Of a DNA stretch of 64,000 bases, positions 39,860 through 53,556 are shown piece after piece. This DNA comes from Stratiolaelaps scimitus (taxonomy: Eukaryota; Arthropoda; Arachnida; Mesostigmata; Laelapidae). The translations under genes and the position numbers were made by a program. How positions within the stretch are numbered: position 1 is the first letter of the stretch; each line of letters opens with the position of its first letter. The DNA is taken from contig JABWDB010000021.1 in the NCBI GenBank assembly GCA_019614645.1, positions 1,798,001 to 1,862,000 on the forward strand. The letters run 5' to 3'. A model generated the notes under the pieces. The model saw only the letters and a program-made list of their open reading frames with translations, was not told the DNA's origin and made no database searches.

Positions 39860-42800
39860 CCACAACAAACAAGGTAAATCGAAAAGTTTACAGTAGGAAA
39901 TTTACACAATGTTAGAATCTCACATTAGTCATTAGACAACTTTCATTTTTAGCTGAGTTCCATTACATAACTATTATAGAACATTTAAAGTGTTCTTTTC
40001 TTTGGCTTCTATCCTGAAGAATATACCTAGGCATAGTCACGACTAGCCAGTATTTCAATGCAAGCACCGTTAGAGTATTTTCGTATTAATCCCACAGGTG
40101 TATAACGAATTCAGATAATACGCGCTTTGTTGTTGCTAGTATATTATATGTTTCCTGCGCACTCGACTGTTACAGAATCCAAGCTGCTGCTGCTGCTGTT
40201 ACAACACAAAATGTTCGCCGCGGGGAAATCCCTGTCAAAGGAGATTACCTATGGTATTCTATTATAGTTTTTTTTCTTTTCAATTTTTCTCTTTCTTGAA
40301 TTATCCGTTCACCGCCGTCGGCTGAATATGCCATCATCATCAGCAGTGTCATTTTTATTGTTCATGTGGCATCTGTTGATGCTTTTGTTGTTGTCGTTGT
40401 TGTGGCTCTGTTCTGTGGTATTTTTTCAATTCTATTATTCTATTATTAATACAAATAGACGATGGATTTAGCCTTTTCCCCTTTGCTATTCTATTCTAGT
40501 CGAGTGTTTCGTGGTGACTCTGTACGTATATATTATTGTCTTTGTGTCCATCTATCCACCGTACACTGTGTATGCGTTGTTTGTACATTGTTGTCACTTG
40601 AAAGGCACTCTGCTACCGTTGCTGTGTCTAGCTCAACAACAACGCATCTGCTTTGTTCAAGTTACGCCTTACCGCGCATTGAGTTAACAGCAATAGCGAC
40701 TTGCGTGCTACCGTCTCTCTCATCGCTCGGTAGCTGCTGCCTCGAAGCAGCAGCTGCAGATGTTCATCTCGCGATCTTTGGAGTTATTATTATTGCTGTT
40801 GCCGTTGTGCTTGTTTCTGTCGAGAAATTTAATAAAATACCTCGTACCGTTGGCTGTTGTAGCGGATACCCGCAATGACAAAAACAAAGAAAGAATGCCT
40901 AGTGTCATATTATATGCTATCTGTGTATGTGCGTATTGAGTGTTGTGCATATTGCCGTTGCTGTCAAATTTCGAACAAATAAATACACGGAGTGGAGTTC
41001 GATGCCGAGAACCAGCTGCAACAACAACAACAATATGTGGTATTATAACAAAGCAGTTATGGTAACAACGGCAATAAACATATAAATATCATATAGTGGT
41101 GATAATACTAATATACTATTACGATACTATGACGGATAATATGCGGGACATACGTTTGATTTCGCTCCAACCTGATATGGGCAGACTATCATCCGACTCA
41201 ACATAATAATAATAATAATATTCTGAGACGTATCTTTTTGTTCTACGTTCTGACATTGATGATCTTCTGTTCTATTGGTTGATGTAGACAACGGGTAGCG
41301 ATGATAGCCTGTCTCCCTACGAGACTATGTTGAATACTATCATCTACTGGACTCGTTGTCGATGAGGATGCTATCGCTGATATTGCTGGTGCTGTTGTCA
41401 GCCATGGCTGACTCTAATATTGTCATATTGTTACTGACTTATCGCCGCGTATTAGCGAGATATATAATGGTCGATAATGTCCACGCACTGGACTTGGCCA
41501 GTACAAAGAATAAGACAGTGAATCGGGTGCAGCAGCAGCAGTAAACACTGTGAGTTGAGTGAGTTGTGTTGTCTCCGTGTCCCGTATTACTGCCTCTCCC
41601 TGTGCCCATTAACCTGGAGGGTATACAATATAATATAAATACTTTGTGTGTGTGTCTGTGTACTTATATCTTTGTACCTGCTACCGCGATGTGAGTGAGC
41701 ATTATCGTTACAGTGTGTGCGCGTATCTCTGCCACGAAGAAGAAGATGCCAGACGGAGCGATCAGTAGCACCAGTGGTAATATAATATATATATATATAA
41801 ATCACATCATCAACATAATCACACTAATAATAACAACGGTAATAAGAAGATCACATTATGGCATTGGTAGTAACGATGTAGACACGTAATAATATTTCGG
41901 CCGTGTACGAACCCCAACGAACAGCGGTGGCCGTCTTCGTTCTCGTTTCATCTTCAGATCGATGGCAACTTTCATTCCTCTTTATTCCATACATAGCATC
42001 GCATAGTATGCACATAGGTCACTTGTTAGTACCTTTATATATATATATATTCTATATTAGAAATAATACGCGACACGCACACATGGGACATAGCCAGCCG
42101 GAATAATAGGTGTTCCAAAATAGAACAGACGGGGTAGAATAGAGAAGGGGAGAATCGAATCATTTTCATAATTTCCATATTATGCTATAGACTTGCTTTA
42201 GTATGATACATACATACATACACACATATATATATATAGCGATCGAAGTCGTATTAGTAGTGGCGGTACATGTTCCTATTATTATTATTATATTTTGGCT
42301 GCTCAGAAGAAACGTATTGCCGTTGCAACTTGTGTTATCCCTCATCGTCATTTCCTACTTCACTTGTTACCGAAAACTGTTGTTGTTGTTGTTGTTGCTA
42401 TTGCTGGTCCGACTGGTTATATATCTTCGGTTGGTAACAGAACAACAAGAAGTTTGTGGAGAACTGTGTTGGCAACACGCAACACATTGTCAGCAGGTCG
42501 AAATCATCCTCTCGAGCAGCAGCAGCAGAAGTAGCAACCCTTGAAATTGAGCCTATCATCATTTTTCTCACTTCACCACCCGATTTCATTTTTCTCGCTC
42601 GTGTTCTCCTTGTTGCTCCTCGAAGAAATAATCTTCGTATGATCCATTTGTGCTTCGTTTCTTTCCTCTATTTCTTTTCCCCGCCTCGTTCTCTTCCGCT
42701 CTTTACGCATTTCTGAGTGTTCTTATTGACAGTTTCAATTAGCGCGCAGGATCGTTTCGTTGGTCGGGTGTAGCCTAACTGAGCCACAGAAGCCATGATC

Positions 42801-45162
42801 ATGGGTGGCCCGAGTTTTTCGTTTTATCCTGTCTTCTCTTCTCTCCCTTTTCATCTACTCAATGCCGCTGCTGTTCTACTACGGCTGCTACGATTCCCCA
42901 TCTCATCCCCATCGTCGTTCTTCTTCTGTTTGTTTCTGCCTTCGGCACCCTTTAGTCAGTAGCACCTTTTTCTGCTGTTAATACCCATCTTCGTCCATCT
43001 CCGTCGCTCATCGTTCGCTGTCGTCGTTAGAATAGCAGTGGCGGTAGCGGTTGTCTTCGAACATGAACAGTAGAACATGAGCGGAATGTCACTGCATACA
43101 CAGTAGCAATCGAAGAAAGGAAAGAGATACAGAGAGAGAGAGAAAGGATGAGATACAACTAAAGAGGAAAAGCGAAGGCAACATTCCATCTGGGTTTCCA
43201 CCTCGTTTTGTAATTCTTTGTCAAGATAATATATATATATATATTCTATTGCTACTGTCGTCGATTGTTCTTCCCCGGACCACCAGCCACCTTCTTCTCC
43301 TCTCTCCGATATTCGGGTGCTCTTCGTTCCATCTTCTATGGCACATTTGACTTACATCTCCAGCGGCTCGTCGAACTCGTCTCTCATATATACATATATA
43401 TATATATATATACATCTGCTAGCGGAGAAGTCAAAAGTTGAAGCATAAGTTTATATATATATACCTATGTAGGTAGGTTGACGATGTGATGGGATGGGAT
43501 TGTTTATGGATGCTGATTGTTTTGCTCCGCAGATGCGGCTACAGCTTCTGCTGCCACTTGTTGTCTGATTGACGATGCGGAGTTGAAGCGGGCCACTCGC
43601 CGCGAGGTTTTTCTTCTCGGCGAAAAACTCTTGTCCTTTGCCGCTTTGCGATGATGCGGTTCATGTGGCGCAGACCTCTCGTTCGATCGGGGGGTCTGTC
43701 TGCCGCAGACACAAAAAAGCAACGATGACTTTCTGTCCAATCATATCCTATCTTTTGTAAATCATCGCCGTTGTTACAGCTATCATCATTACCATTATTA
43801 ACTCCACCGCTTTAATCAATACAGTTGCGTTTGGCTCCTTCTAGCTGTACACGTTTCTAGGGGTCACAGAGGACAGACACTTCTCTAGGTGTACGGATCA
43901 TTAATTCTACTTAAAGATATATTATAGTTAACCGTTCCACTGAGGAGAAGTGCATCACTTATGAATATGTTCAACGAAGGACTCAGAATGAATTTCCCAT
44001 GATTGAGTTCCATCTGATATAGGTCGGACCTCGTGCAATACTATCCCCGACTTTAATCTCCGGGACGGGGACGGGGGGGGGCACGTATTGCCTTTAGCGA
44101 AGGTTGTTATATTCCCTATGTGGGAACATAACAAGCTGAACCACATCTTGAACGTCGACCTGTCTTCGAAGATAGCTGCTTCGTTTTCTGTTTTGTCGTT
44201 GAACGCCACTAAGATAAACGTTGGTCAACGGAGGATGAAGAATTGGATTAATTGTCGAGAGTTCCCTTTTCGTCTTAGTTTGCTTTCATCGATTCCTCGC
44301 TCCCGTTAGATTTGCTCGCTGTTGCTGATTGCGGCATTCTTAGTCTTGTATTAAAAAGCTCTTTGGTTTGATGAACACAACGAAGAGGAAAATGACGATT
44401 TGCCTTTTGTTAAATATGCTATCTGTCCATTATATTCTGTCACCGGTCGTTCTTTATCAAGAAAGCTACCCTACACATCCTAGATCCTCTCTGATAGACC
44501 AAGCCAACCACTCTCTCGTACCTCATCGGGTTGTATCACCTCGCCACAATAAAAGAAGGCCCGACTCGCTTACGGAGGTTGAGGAAGTCGAGGCATGACT
44601 TCGACAGACTCGTTCACCGATTCCACATTCTAGTGGCCGTTGTCCTCGAGCGTTGTCCTCCTGTTGTTCGATCTGATGCTGCTGTTGTTCTTGGCAGCTA
44701 CAAGTGTTCTGCAATCGGGGCATGGAGCCCTCCTCGTTGACGATCATTGGCACTGGCACGTTCTGCTGTGCTTCTGCGTGATGACCGAAGCGATTGTCGT
44801 CACCGAATCGGCGGCGCCAGCCAGAGCTGCTTGTCCGTTTCCATCGACGCTTTGGCGTCTATTGATTGCCAGTTAACAGCCTTTATGCACTGTCGTGATG
44901 GCAGAAGAAGCCATCGAACGTTCAGCGCTGTGCGAGAACGAAAGAAAAGTCTCACAGCTATTGCAACAGTAGCAGCGACACAAGTGGGGATATCAGCATC
45001 AGCAGAAATTAGACACAAAAGTGGCCAGCGTTCGATAGAGCGGTGCTGTGCGCATGGTGGCGGCGATGATTCCGTACGCCAAAGCTATCGATAGTAGCTT
45101 AACTGACCACTGCATTGCGTACGGCGCCTTGTGTCCCTCCACCTTCCTCTCATTCTCTCACT

Positions 45163-45189
45163 GAGAGAGAGAGAGAGAGAGAGAGAGAA
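45163..45189. repeat. (GA)n microsatellite with inverted flanks
   Basis: A GA tract whose end, GAGAGAATG (45183-45191), is the reverse complement of CATTCTCTC at 45151-45159. A purine strand can therefore fold back on the upstream pyrimidine segment. Confidence 0.85.
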
Positions 45190-45423
45190 TGTGTGTTGAG
45201 GTAGCAAGAACTGCTACCGTTCCTCCTGCTTTGCTTATCCGTACTGTTTAGTTGTTGAGCGATCTATTATTATGTCAGAACGAAGGAGGGATGTTTCTCT
45301 CTTCAAAGCTGTTTAGTTCACTTAGCTCAAAACAAAACGTTCGAAATACGTCGTGCTGTAGAAGGCTTCTTCGCTGAGCAGGTACGCCAGGCTATCGCCT
45401 CCTGGCGCTGTCTCGCTCTTGCC

Positions 45424-45453
45424 GTTGTTGTTGTTGTTGTTGTTGTTGTTGTC
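45424..45453. repeat. (TTG)n microsatellite, SoxD intron 1
   Basis: About nine perfect TTG units. Similar shorter TTG runs at 37355 and 37760 lie in the same orientation. Confidence 0.92.
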
Positions 45454-47390
45454 ATTATTATTAGCAGTAGCAAAAGATACCACCAGCCTGTTGGCCAGTC
45501 AACCAACCTCGCCATAGCCGAATATCTAACTGTCAATTGCTATAGCTGTACTGCTGTTGTTGTTGTTGTTGCCGTCGTTGTCGTCGTCGTTGTCATCGTT
45601 GAATGAACCGATTGGCCGCCGGTGGCTCATCGTTAATTGCTGGTTGTGTTGTTGTGTCTGAGGAGTTCGTGGCGCGGCGCATAGATGGCTGTCCACTTGG
45701 ATCTTCTTCACCTGACCGGGTTGTGTTAGGCGGCGATGGCGGTAGCTGAGAGCCGCTCGCGATCGCGCTTTCTCTATTGGTGCTAGCGATACTCCGGCAG
45801 CAGAAGACAGCAGACATTTTGCTGCCTGCCTCTGTTTTCGGCTATGTGGTTTGTTGGGATTTTTTTGCCAGGCCCGATAGTCACCATCGGTTGTTTGTCT
45901 GATGGACAGAGCACTGTGAGAGAGAGAGAGAGACCTTAGTAGCCCTGGAGCGACGGGTGGTGCTGGTGGTGGCGAATGCCGATCGGCCCATCGGACGGCC
46001 ATGTCGATATATGTGGAGATGTGGACCACTATGACGATGGTGGTGATGGTGCTGATCATGATGACGATGTCGACGATGATAACGCTGTCGGGTTAAGAGC
46101 AGATAAGACAGAGAGTGAGAGAGAAATGTCCCTCGCATTTTTCTTTGGGTCAAGTCAACCGTGGCTGATTTGTTTAAGTTTCAACTCAGCAGTGGTATTG
46201 TCGCGTACGTTGTCGGTGTACAATTTAAAAGACGATATAGATGCTCTGCTTCATCATCTTCTTTTTCTTCGCTTCGATTGAAGTGGTCTGGTCTCAGTAG
46301 CGACCAGTGCCGAGTAGTGTTCGCGCACCCATCTCTTACCAGACGAAATGTAGCAACGATTGGGACAGAACAAGGGAGGGCCAATGACAAGGTGAAGTCA
46401 GCCGACGAGTTAGGCATAAATACAACTAGGACTACATGCCGTGTTTTACTTAACTCACTTACTTCTTCCTCTTAATTCTCGAGAGTCGAAGAGGACGAGG
46501 AGGAGGACGAGGAGGAGGCCCCATAACGAAAGACACATCATATACACACTCTGAAATAAACTCAGAAACTCCCAGAGCTAGACAACGTGGAGACAAATGG
46601 ATAAGTTTGGCTTGAATGCTGACTATATCCAGTGGTCGCTGCCACTCGTTGTAGTAATACCAACACGACAATTACAATAAAATGAGTAAAAACAACAACA
46701 ACAACAACAACAGCTATTACCACTACAATAGAACGAGAACGACACGAGTCGAATCCTGGATACAATTATATTCATTTTTGTGTCGTTGCTATTTCATGCG
46801 GTTGCTTGTGCTTTTTTCATCGCATGGGGTTCATTCACTCAATAAACAATAATTTTCTTGTTCTCGCAAAACGAGAGAAAAATAGATGGCAACCAGACGG
46901 GTTGCTCACCGAAGTCTTTGCCAATTTCGTAATTCAATTACATCTTTAATTGTCTCCCAACGAGGATGGAGATGGCTGGGGTCTACAGACGAAGAATGAG
47001 ACGAAAGCGGGGCAGAAAACAGCGAAAAGACAAATTACCCACCTACCTACCCTTGGTTTCGGCTAAATGAACAAATGCGGCGAGCATTTTTGAAGGGGAG
47101 ACTGTTGAAGCGAGAGGAAGAACGACAAGAAGAAGAAGAAGAAGAAGAAAATCTATTTTTGAGGAGTGATATAAAATCAAAGCAGAAACGATGATACAAA
47201 GAAATACCTAGAAATTATGCTGAATTACTAAAAAAAACTCAGTTCACTGTGCCACTATCATTACTGAATACGGGGTGGGGGTAATCTTTTAGATCGTTTA
47301 TGTTTTTTTGAAGAATCGTTGCAGGGTACATTGTCTATAGTGAGTATATAAAGCCATTCAAATTTTGAATCATTCTTCGATCGATTTCAG

Positions 47391-47449
47391 AATCTGGCTG
47401 AAGGGATGACTCGTCATTGGAGCTCAGACGAAGAAGATTGCCATAATGG
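47391..47449 (+). CDS. SoxD: SoxD-family transcription factor, coding exon 2
   Basis: This short 59-bp exon lies between a TTTCAG acceptor and a GG|GTAAGT donor. It enters in phase 0 from exon 1 and leaves in phase 2, which is what exon 3 needs. It encodes residues 50-68 plus two bases of codon 69. The peptide contains a lone Trp (residue 59) followed by the acidic SSDEED stretch, a plausible casein kinase 2 site. No domain is recognisable, and it forms the linker between the N-terminus and the leucine zipper. Support comes from phase compatibility on both sides and good splice consensus. No homologous linker is known to me, so the exact borders are less certain than those of exon 3. Confidence 0.62.
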
Positions 47450-48200
47450 GTAAGTTGATGATTCACAAATTTGTACATTGGTTTATTGATGGAACTGCAA
47501 TTGATTACAATGCTTGAGTTAAAAAATAAATACAATAAAAGGTGTTTGTCTTTTGGGAGGTACGAAATATTTTTGTGTAGTCAATTAGCAAGTATACTTA
47601 GTACAAATCATGAATATGGCACAGAAAGCTCAAGTTGATTATAGTTGATGTCGTTGAAATACGTTTTGTGGTTGTCAATGTATTTGAAATTATTTTAATT
47701 ACATTGTAATATGTAAGCTGATTGTCGTTTGTAAATCGTTCTCAAGCTGAATGTGAATCATTTAACATTTGACGAATACATTTCGTATGTATATTAGAAT
47801 ATCGCCTCTTCTCTTGAATGTACACTGGGAACCACATCGCTATTTACAGTTATATACTACGTTTTTTACAAGATAGATTGCGACAATTTAATTCATGGCA
47901 AATAAATCTCAGCTGAATGTGAATAACGGAGTTTTGATGTTATTTAACTCATTCAAAGCTCAACATCAAATTAAATATTAAATGGCCTAGAAATATGTAC
48001 ACGTCTGTTTGCTGCTATCTTGCCGCTAACTTCAACAATCAAACGCTTTAATAAATAGGCGAAATATGAAGAAAACATCGAGCCCTTAAAAACTCACGCT
48101 GCAGGAGTGGTCGGTGCCAACTGGCACTTATGCTGCTGCACCCTATGCAGAATATGATTACTACACTACCGCACTATGACGCGACTAACTACTGTCAATA

Positions 48201-48242
48201 ATATATATATATATATATATATGTATGTATATATATATATAT
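48201..48242. repeat. Interrupted (AT)n microsatellite, SoxD intron 2
   Basis: Two AT tracts, 48201-48222 and 48228-48242, are separated by a short GTATG spacer. Confidence 0.93.
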
Positions 48243-49330
48243 GTAAGCTGAAGCAGCGAAGTGATCGACGGGAGTGTAACAGTATGAACAGCTGCCCCTG
48301 ACTCCTCTGTTACTTGTGTTGTATTCAATTCCACCACTGCTGTAGCGCCGTCAGTCACTAAGGCATACAGTCAGACCACTACAGTGCGGCGGCTAGCTAT
48401 ACTATATATTACATAGGCCGGGAGGCAGACAGACAGATATACGAGCATGCAACGATTGCGATATGTTTTGGCCCAGTGGTGGTGGTGGTGGGTTCTTGTT
48501 CGTTCGTGCAACAGTAGAGGGGGGGATGAGGGGGGCGTTGTCGGTAGATGGTTTTGTCTACTTCGTGTCTCTGATAGTAGCAGCAAGTGCTACTACTACT
48601 ACGATGTCTGTGTATCCACGATGTCTGTTGATCTGGACACTGGCTTTCTGGCTGGCTGGTTTAGTGTGTGTGTGTGTGGTGTGCATCGGTGTCATTAACA
48701 CGTTACGATTACGTGCAATTATCGTGAAGTCGCACAGGGAGTGCAAGATAATGAGGCACTGACTAGCTACTGGATAGTACACGTGAGTGAAATGCCGCTA
48801 CGAAAGATGACTCGTAGCGCTTCTACTGAAAGATGCTGCTGCTGCTGTTGTTACTGCTGCTGCAGGGAGTCAGTTAGTCCGTCGACTGAAGAGCAGCGGG
48901 AGCAACAACAACAACAACAATAATTGCACTACTACTAGAGTACTACAAAGAAGAGAATGAGCCTAGACGAAAAATATAGGGAGAAACTGTATCCCATTAT
49001 TTTGCACATCTCCATTAAACTGTCTGGTATTCAACAAGAGCCACAAATATTATCGACAAAAGCTATAGCAAGATAAGAACTACATACATGGGCGATGTAC
49101 TGCGCCAAATCGAAGCTGACCGTAGACTACTCTGGAATGATGCCGATTGTTTACTGAAATGTTTTCTCTATCCTTTGCACGAGACTATGCATATAAGGGT
49201 GGCTCTTGAAAACAATACAGATGCTGCTGATATCGCAGACATATTGATAGCAGAGATGCAATCGTAATTGACGAAAACTAGCATTCAAGTATCCTTGCTT
49301 GTTGCAGCAAGTTGATAACTTGAGCAAATG

Positions 49331-49340
49331 ATTTTGCATC

Positions 49341-49381
<41 letters not shown>

Positions 49382-49391
49382 GATGCAAAAT
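49331..49391. repeat. 61-bp palindrome centred on a (TA)n tract
   Basis: The arm ATTTTGCATCCTG (49331-49343) and its exact reverse complement CAGGATGCAAAAT (49379-49391) directly flank a 35-bp AT tract. The whole 61 bp is self-complementary apart from the odd central base. It could extrude as a cruciform or fold as RNA hairpin in the SoxD intron. Confidence 0.95.
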
Positions 49392-51293
49392 ATCGACATA
49401 TACACTGGCACGACACTATCGCCCATTAGATCACTGGCATCGAGGGGAATCCGCCACGCGGCAATTCAATCATTTTGTTGTCTAATTCCGCGGTATACGA
49501 ATACTCCATTATGTATACCCCATTGAGGTACCTTGATCAACCGAGTTGCTGCTCTGTCTATGTTTTGTTCAGCGCTTAAAGAACAACCTCGACTATCGAA
49601 GGCCAAGATCCTTGAAAAGACCCCATCGAGGCATTACGGGTTGACAACAACAAGCGATGGCGACATTGATGCCTACAACAGACGCCAGTCGCTGGTGGAC
49701 CGGTCCAGGTCTGTGAATCAAATTCATTGACAATAATAATAATGTTATTGGGCAAATTATGTCTGTCCCGCTACGGTAGAAATCAAACGATCATTTTACA
49801 GGTAATGATAACCCCCTACCTCATTTACGTGGTGAATGGCTTTAGCGAGTTTCATAGCTAAAATTTCAATAGCGACGTCTGTTTAAGCTGGCCCTATAAA
49901 GCTGTCTTTGGATCGAGCCAATTATTGAATAGAAATTATCGGCTTTAACAGCGCCTTTAATGTATGATTTTGCTTTGGCTAAAAATCATTCCTAATTTAT
50001 TTGCCCCACTTTATTGAACAGAACAGTCATAAAGTGGAACAATTTCAGAGGACAGTTCTATCCTCACCATAGTATTTCATATATAATAATAATAATAATA
50101 AATAAACAAAAAGCAAAACCTAAGAACATGTACAGGTGTGTGATACACTTATTAAATCAGTTTTACTACTATCCAAGTTTATCGTCATAATAATTTCCAT
50201 TTATGTGGTATATCACCACTTATTGTTCTTTATCTTTGTCATACTACTAACGCATTAGGAAAACAGATGGCTTTGCGAGATCACCGATTATAATTCTTTA
50301 TTTACTTCGTGCATTGCGCATTCACCCTTCAGTGAGAGGGTGAGAAAATGCTATTTGTGCCTCTGATCAATGATGATTGTGATGATCACTCGTAATCGTC
50401 AACCGAGGTCAGACGAGAATGTTTTTCTAAGTCGGTCGTTTGTTGGTTGGTTTCGTTGATGAACGGCAGCGAAGAGCTTCAGGGCCCAAAACCCGATGGG
50501 TCATTAGTCACTAAGGCCACTAGTGCCTATTCTTTTCTACTGTTGAGGGTGGAAGACGGCGAAAGATGTGCACGGTATAGAGTATATGAGGGACATTGAG
50601 AAAAACCTACGAAGGATAAATCGTATTACTTTGCCAACACCCGCTGTATCTGTGCTATGGGTGCAAATCTAGCTGACGCCAAGGACGACAATGGCCTACG
50701 TTCAAGTGTGCGGTAAGGGACCGCTGTACAGTGCGATACGGTCTTCTAGTATGTACAGGTCGCGTTGCCTAGCGTCGAGCCGCAATAGTGAGACATTAAG
50801 CACCTCAAAGATTCGAAATGCACACTTGTGAACCGATGAGCCACCTCACTTCTGTCCCTGAGTCGTCCAACGTCCAATCTCGAGTACAAGTGAGTGATCA
50901 ACATTGAAGAAGAAACTGGAACCCATGAGTCCTGGCCTGCCACAGCTATATCCCGTAAATATTCATTAGATTGTACATACACATGACCCACCTCATGTCT
51001 AACAGGTCGGCGAGCAAAGATGAAAGACTTGCGTGATGACTTTCTACTATCCACTATATCTACCACGGCCGATTATGGATGGTAGTTGTACTAGTTTCAC
51101 TACTCACTGCCGCAGCGGTGGCGTAGGCGGCAGGAGCAGCATCAGTAACGTTGAGTTGAAACAAACGACCCAAGATGTCACACTTCATCGAAGGCATCGC
51201 TCTGCTCTATCTCACCTTGGGCCGACGCTCGCGGACGACAACGATGACACCGCCTCGCGGTTAGACGAACTCATACATCGTCATTGGCAACAC

Positions 51294-51300
51294 GAGAGAG

Positions 51301-51345
<45 letters not shown>
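51294..51345. repeat. (GA)n microsatellite, SoxD intron 2
   Basis: About 52 bp of GA repeat with a single C interruption at 51303. Long homopurine tracts of this sort can form triplex DNA and recruit GAGA-type factors in arthropods. Binding here is inference only. Confidence 0.93.
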
Positions 51346-51348
<3 letters not shown>

Positions 51349-53217
51349 GGTGGGTATGTGGCTAGCCACAATCGGGATGTGCCTAGCCCCGGAAAGCAGC
51401 TGTTGTCCTGTAAGCGGCAGTGACAAAAGTAGCAGCAGCATCGGCGGAGGAGGAGAAAGGGAGAAGATAGAAATGGTCGTAGACATAGTCAACGACGATG
51501 TCTACCTTGAGGACGATTAAGAAGGGAAACCGGGAGAACGACAAGCAGAAATGGGGGCGTGGTGGTGGTGGCATCGTCTGTCGTTGTTGTCCTATTCCGC
51601 ACCACCACCACCAGCACCACCACGATTGGTTCTTTTCGTACTGCTACGATTTCTTCTCATCCGCGTTTCGTTTCGAGAAAGGGACTTTTCCCTCAATATA
51701 GAACAGCAAGAGGACTACGACCGCTGCCGGGAAGGACCACGACGGAGGCAGACAGGAGAGAACGACTTAGCAGCGGGACAGATCTCAAGAATAACACGAG
51801 CAGCGGTGGACCGACCCACCGCCCCTCACTCACTCACTGACTTAAGCAATGATCGCACTCAGACTCAGCTTGCAGCGACGGCCAATGGTGGTACATATAC
51901 ATATATAGATAGAACGTTAGCGGACGCAACCGGACGGCCCCACTACGATAAGAGTCAAATAGGGGAGCAAAAAAATAGAAGAGGGCTCTCTCTTTTAGGG
52001 ACTTGTTTGGCCAGTGTTGATGCTGCTGCTGCTGCTGCTGTTGCCATTGACCCGAGCTCTACTGCAGCTGAGGGCCTCCTAGCAGGCCTTTCTCTTCTCA
52101 CCCAAATGAAGAGCCCAGACCCAGAGCCCGGCGACAGTAGCAGCATCGTTATCTGAGTCTTTGCGCCCGCGCGCTCAGCGCGCAAACGCAAACGCAGACA
52201 GAGAGTGCTGGTGTCTGCAGGTTGTGTCTTCTACCGTTCACATCTTCCAATACCACTACCACCTCTCTAAGCAAGCGGGTCCCGGCGAGGAAAGGGGAGG
52301 GACCATCACTGTGGCCGCCATCATCAACACGACCACGACCACAATAGCCGCGACCGCGGCAGCCGGCGGCGGCTGCTGCTGCTGCTGTTGTTCGATGGAA
52401 ACAAGCATCAGAGATGCTCTGTTGGTAGCCGGCCACACCACGCCACCGACATCGTCAGCAGCAACGGCAACAATACAAATGCGCGAAGGTAGTCAGAAGG
52501 GGACGGCTATAGAAACCAACAACTTGGCTTTTGTGGCTTTTTATTATTATTATAGCTGCTTATTATAGCGGTAGCCTTTGCTATTCAGTGTGCTGTTCTG
52601 AGACGGTGGAATGAGAATCCCAGCAGAGGGTTGGCTGAACCGATCGACCGCCAATGGATGGTTGGCCGAAATTAGGCCACCAGATGGAAGCACCAACGGC
52701 CCCTCTTGATGATGTCAGTTTTCGGAGACACAATGGGGCGGAGAGACGAGGGAGTTATAATAGCAACTGACAGTGAAACACAAAAATATTTATAATGAAT
52801 GCCAGTGCCTCTGGTGGCTTGACCGTCCAACTGCGACTGGACGCTATTCGACGGTTGGTGTTTTTTCGACGAGGAGACAGAGAGACGAAACAATACCTGA
52901 TTATGCTGCCCTAATCACTCTGTGCGGGAATTCTACGTTTGATCATTGCGTTCGCATGGCAAGACCATTTTCGTAGGAGACTGGAAACACGAATTGACCA
53001 CTGGCCTATTCGTGATTAGTAACACGTGGTTCATGGTCGTCGTGACATCTGTTGAATGAGTATACACGGAGATGTTAACTGAAAGCAGACAAATGGAAAC
53101 GAGGAATTATAATAATAATAATAATGGTTATTTGAAAATAATACATTTACTACAGTAGTTGCTGTCTTTCAATACAATGCACATATATATGATGCATCTG
53201 TTCACTGTATGAGGCTG

Positions 53218-53242
53218 ATATATATATATATATATATATATA
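53218..53242. repeat. (AT)n microsatellite, SoxD intron 2
   Basis: Uninterrupted AT tract of 25 bp. Confidence 0.95.
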
Positions 53243-53556
53243 AAAGAAAGCGGCCACAATCGAAGGGAGAGAAGCGTGAATGTTCCTGTCTATTCCAGCT
53301 GTGTATTACTTCGCTTTGAGAGGTGGAGCACGCAAGAATCGATTATGTGGCCAACTAAACGTCAGAAAAAATACAAGGGGAGGGAAGAATCGAATAGATG
53401 TTGGAATGAGTAACCACTAACAATGTCATCCAACATATGCCACATCTATGACTGCCAGTACAGCTACTTCTTGTGGTTGTGATCGCTGCGTCGTCATTCA
53501 GTTAGGTAGGGTCATCAAAGTGACGACAATCGATGAATCGTCTCTGTCATTCACAG

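Larger units (their letters stand above)
32449..47390 (+). other. SoxD intron 1 (about 14.9 kb)
   Basis: The intron has GT (GTGAGT) and AG (TTTCAG) borders. Its content is mostly simple sequence. There are (TA)n tracts near 33860, 35854, 36817 and 39837, (TTG)n runs near 37355, 37760 and 45425, (ATT)n near 34522 and 34608, and (GA)n at 45163-45189. Open frames on either strand of up to 177 codons (for example minus 45526-46059) are low-complexity and match no family I recognise. An 89-codon plus frame at 36839-37108 ends in a hydrophobic stretch, but it has no good splice sites and I do not call it a gene. First introns of developmental transcription factor genes often hold enhancers, though none can be identified by eye here. 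Confidence 0.6.

Noticed and set aside
45526..46059. 177-codon minus-strand frame
   Set aside because: Long runs of Asn/Asp and Thr/Ile from (GTT)n and (CAT)n repeats. It lies in SoxD intron 1 and shows no domain.
51551..52156. Longest open frame in the window, 201 codons on the plus strand
   Set aside because: It is built from Trp, Pro and Ala repeats encoded by GGT/CCA/GCT runs, several overlapping frames are open at the same place, and a frame of this length is expected by chance in 64 kb of this composition. No domain is visible.
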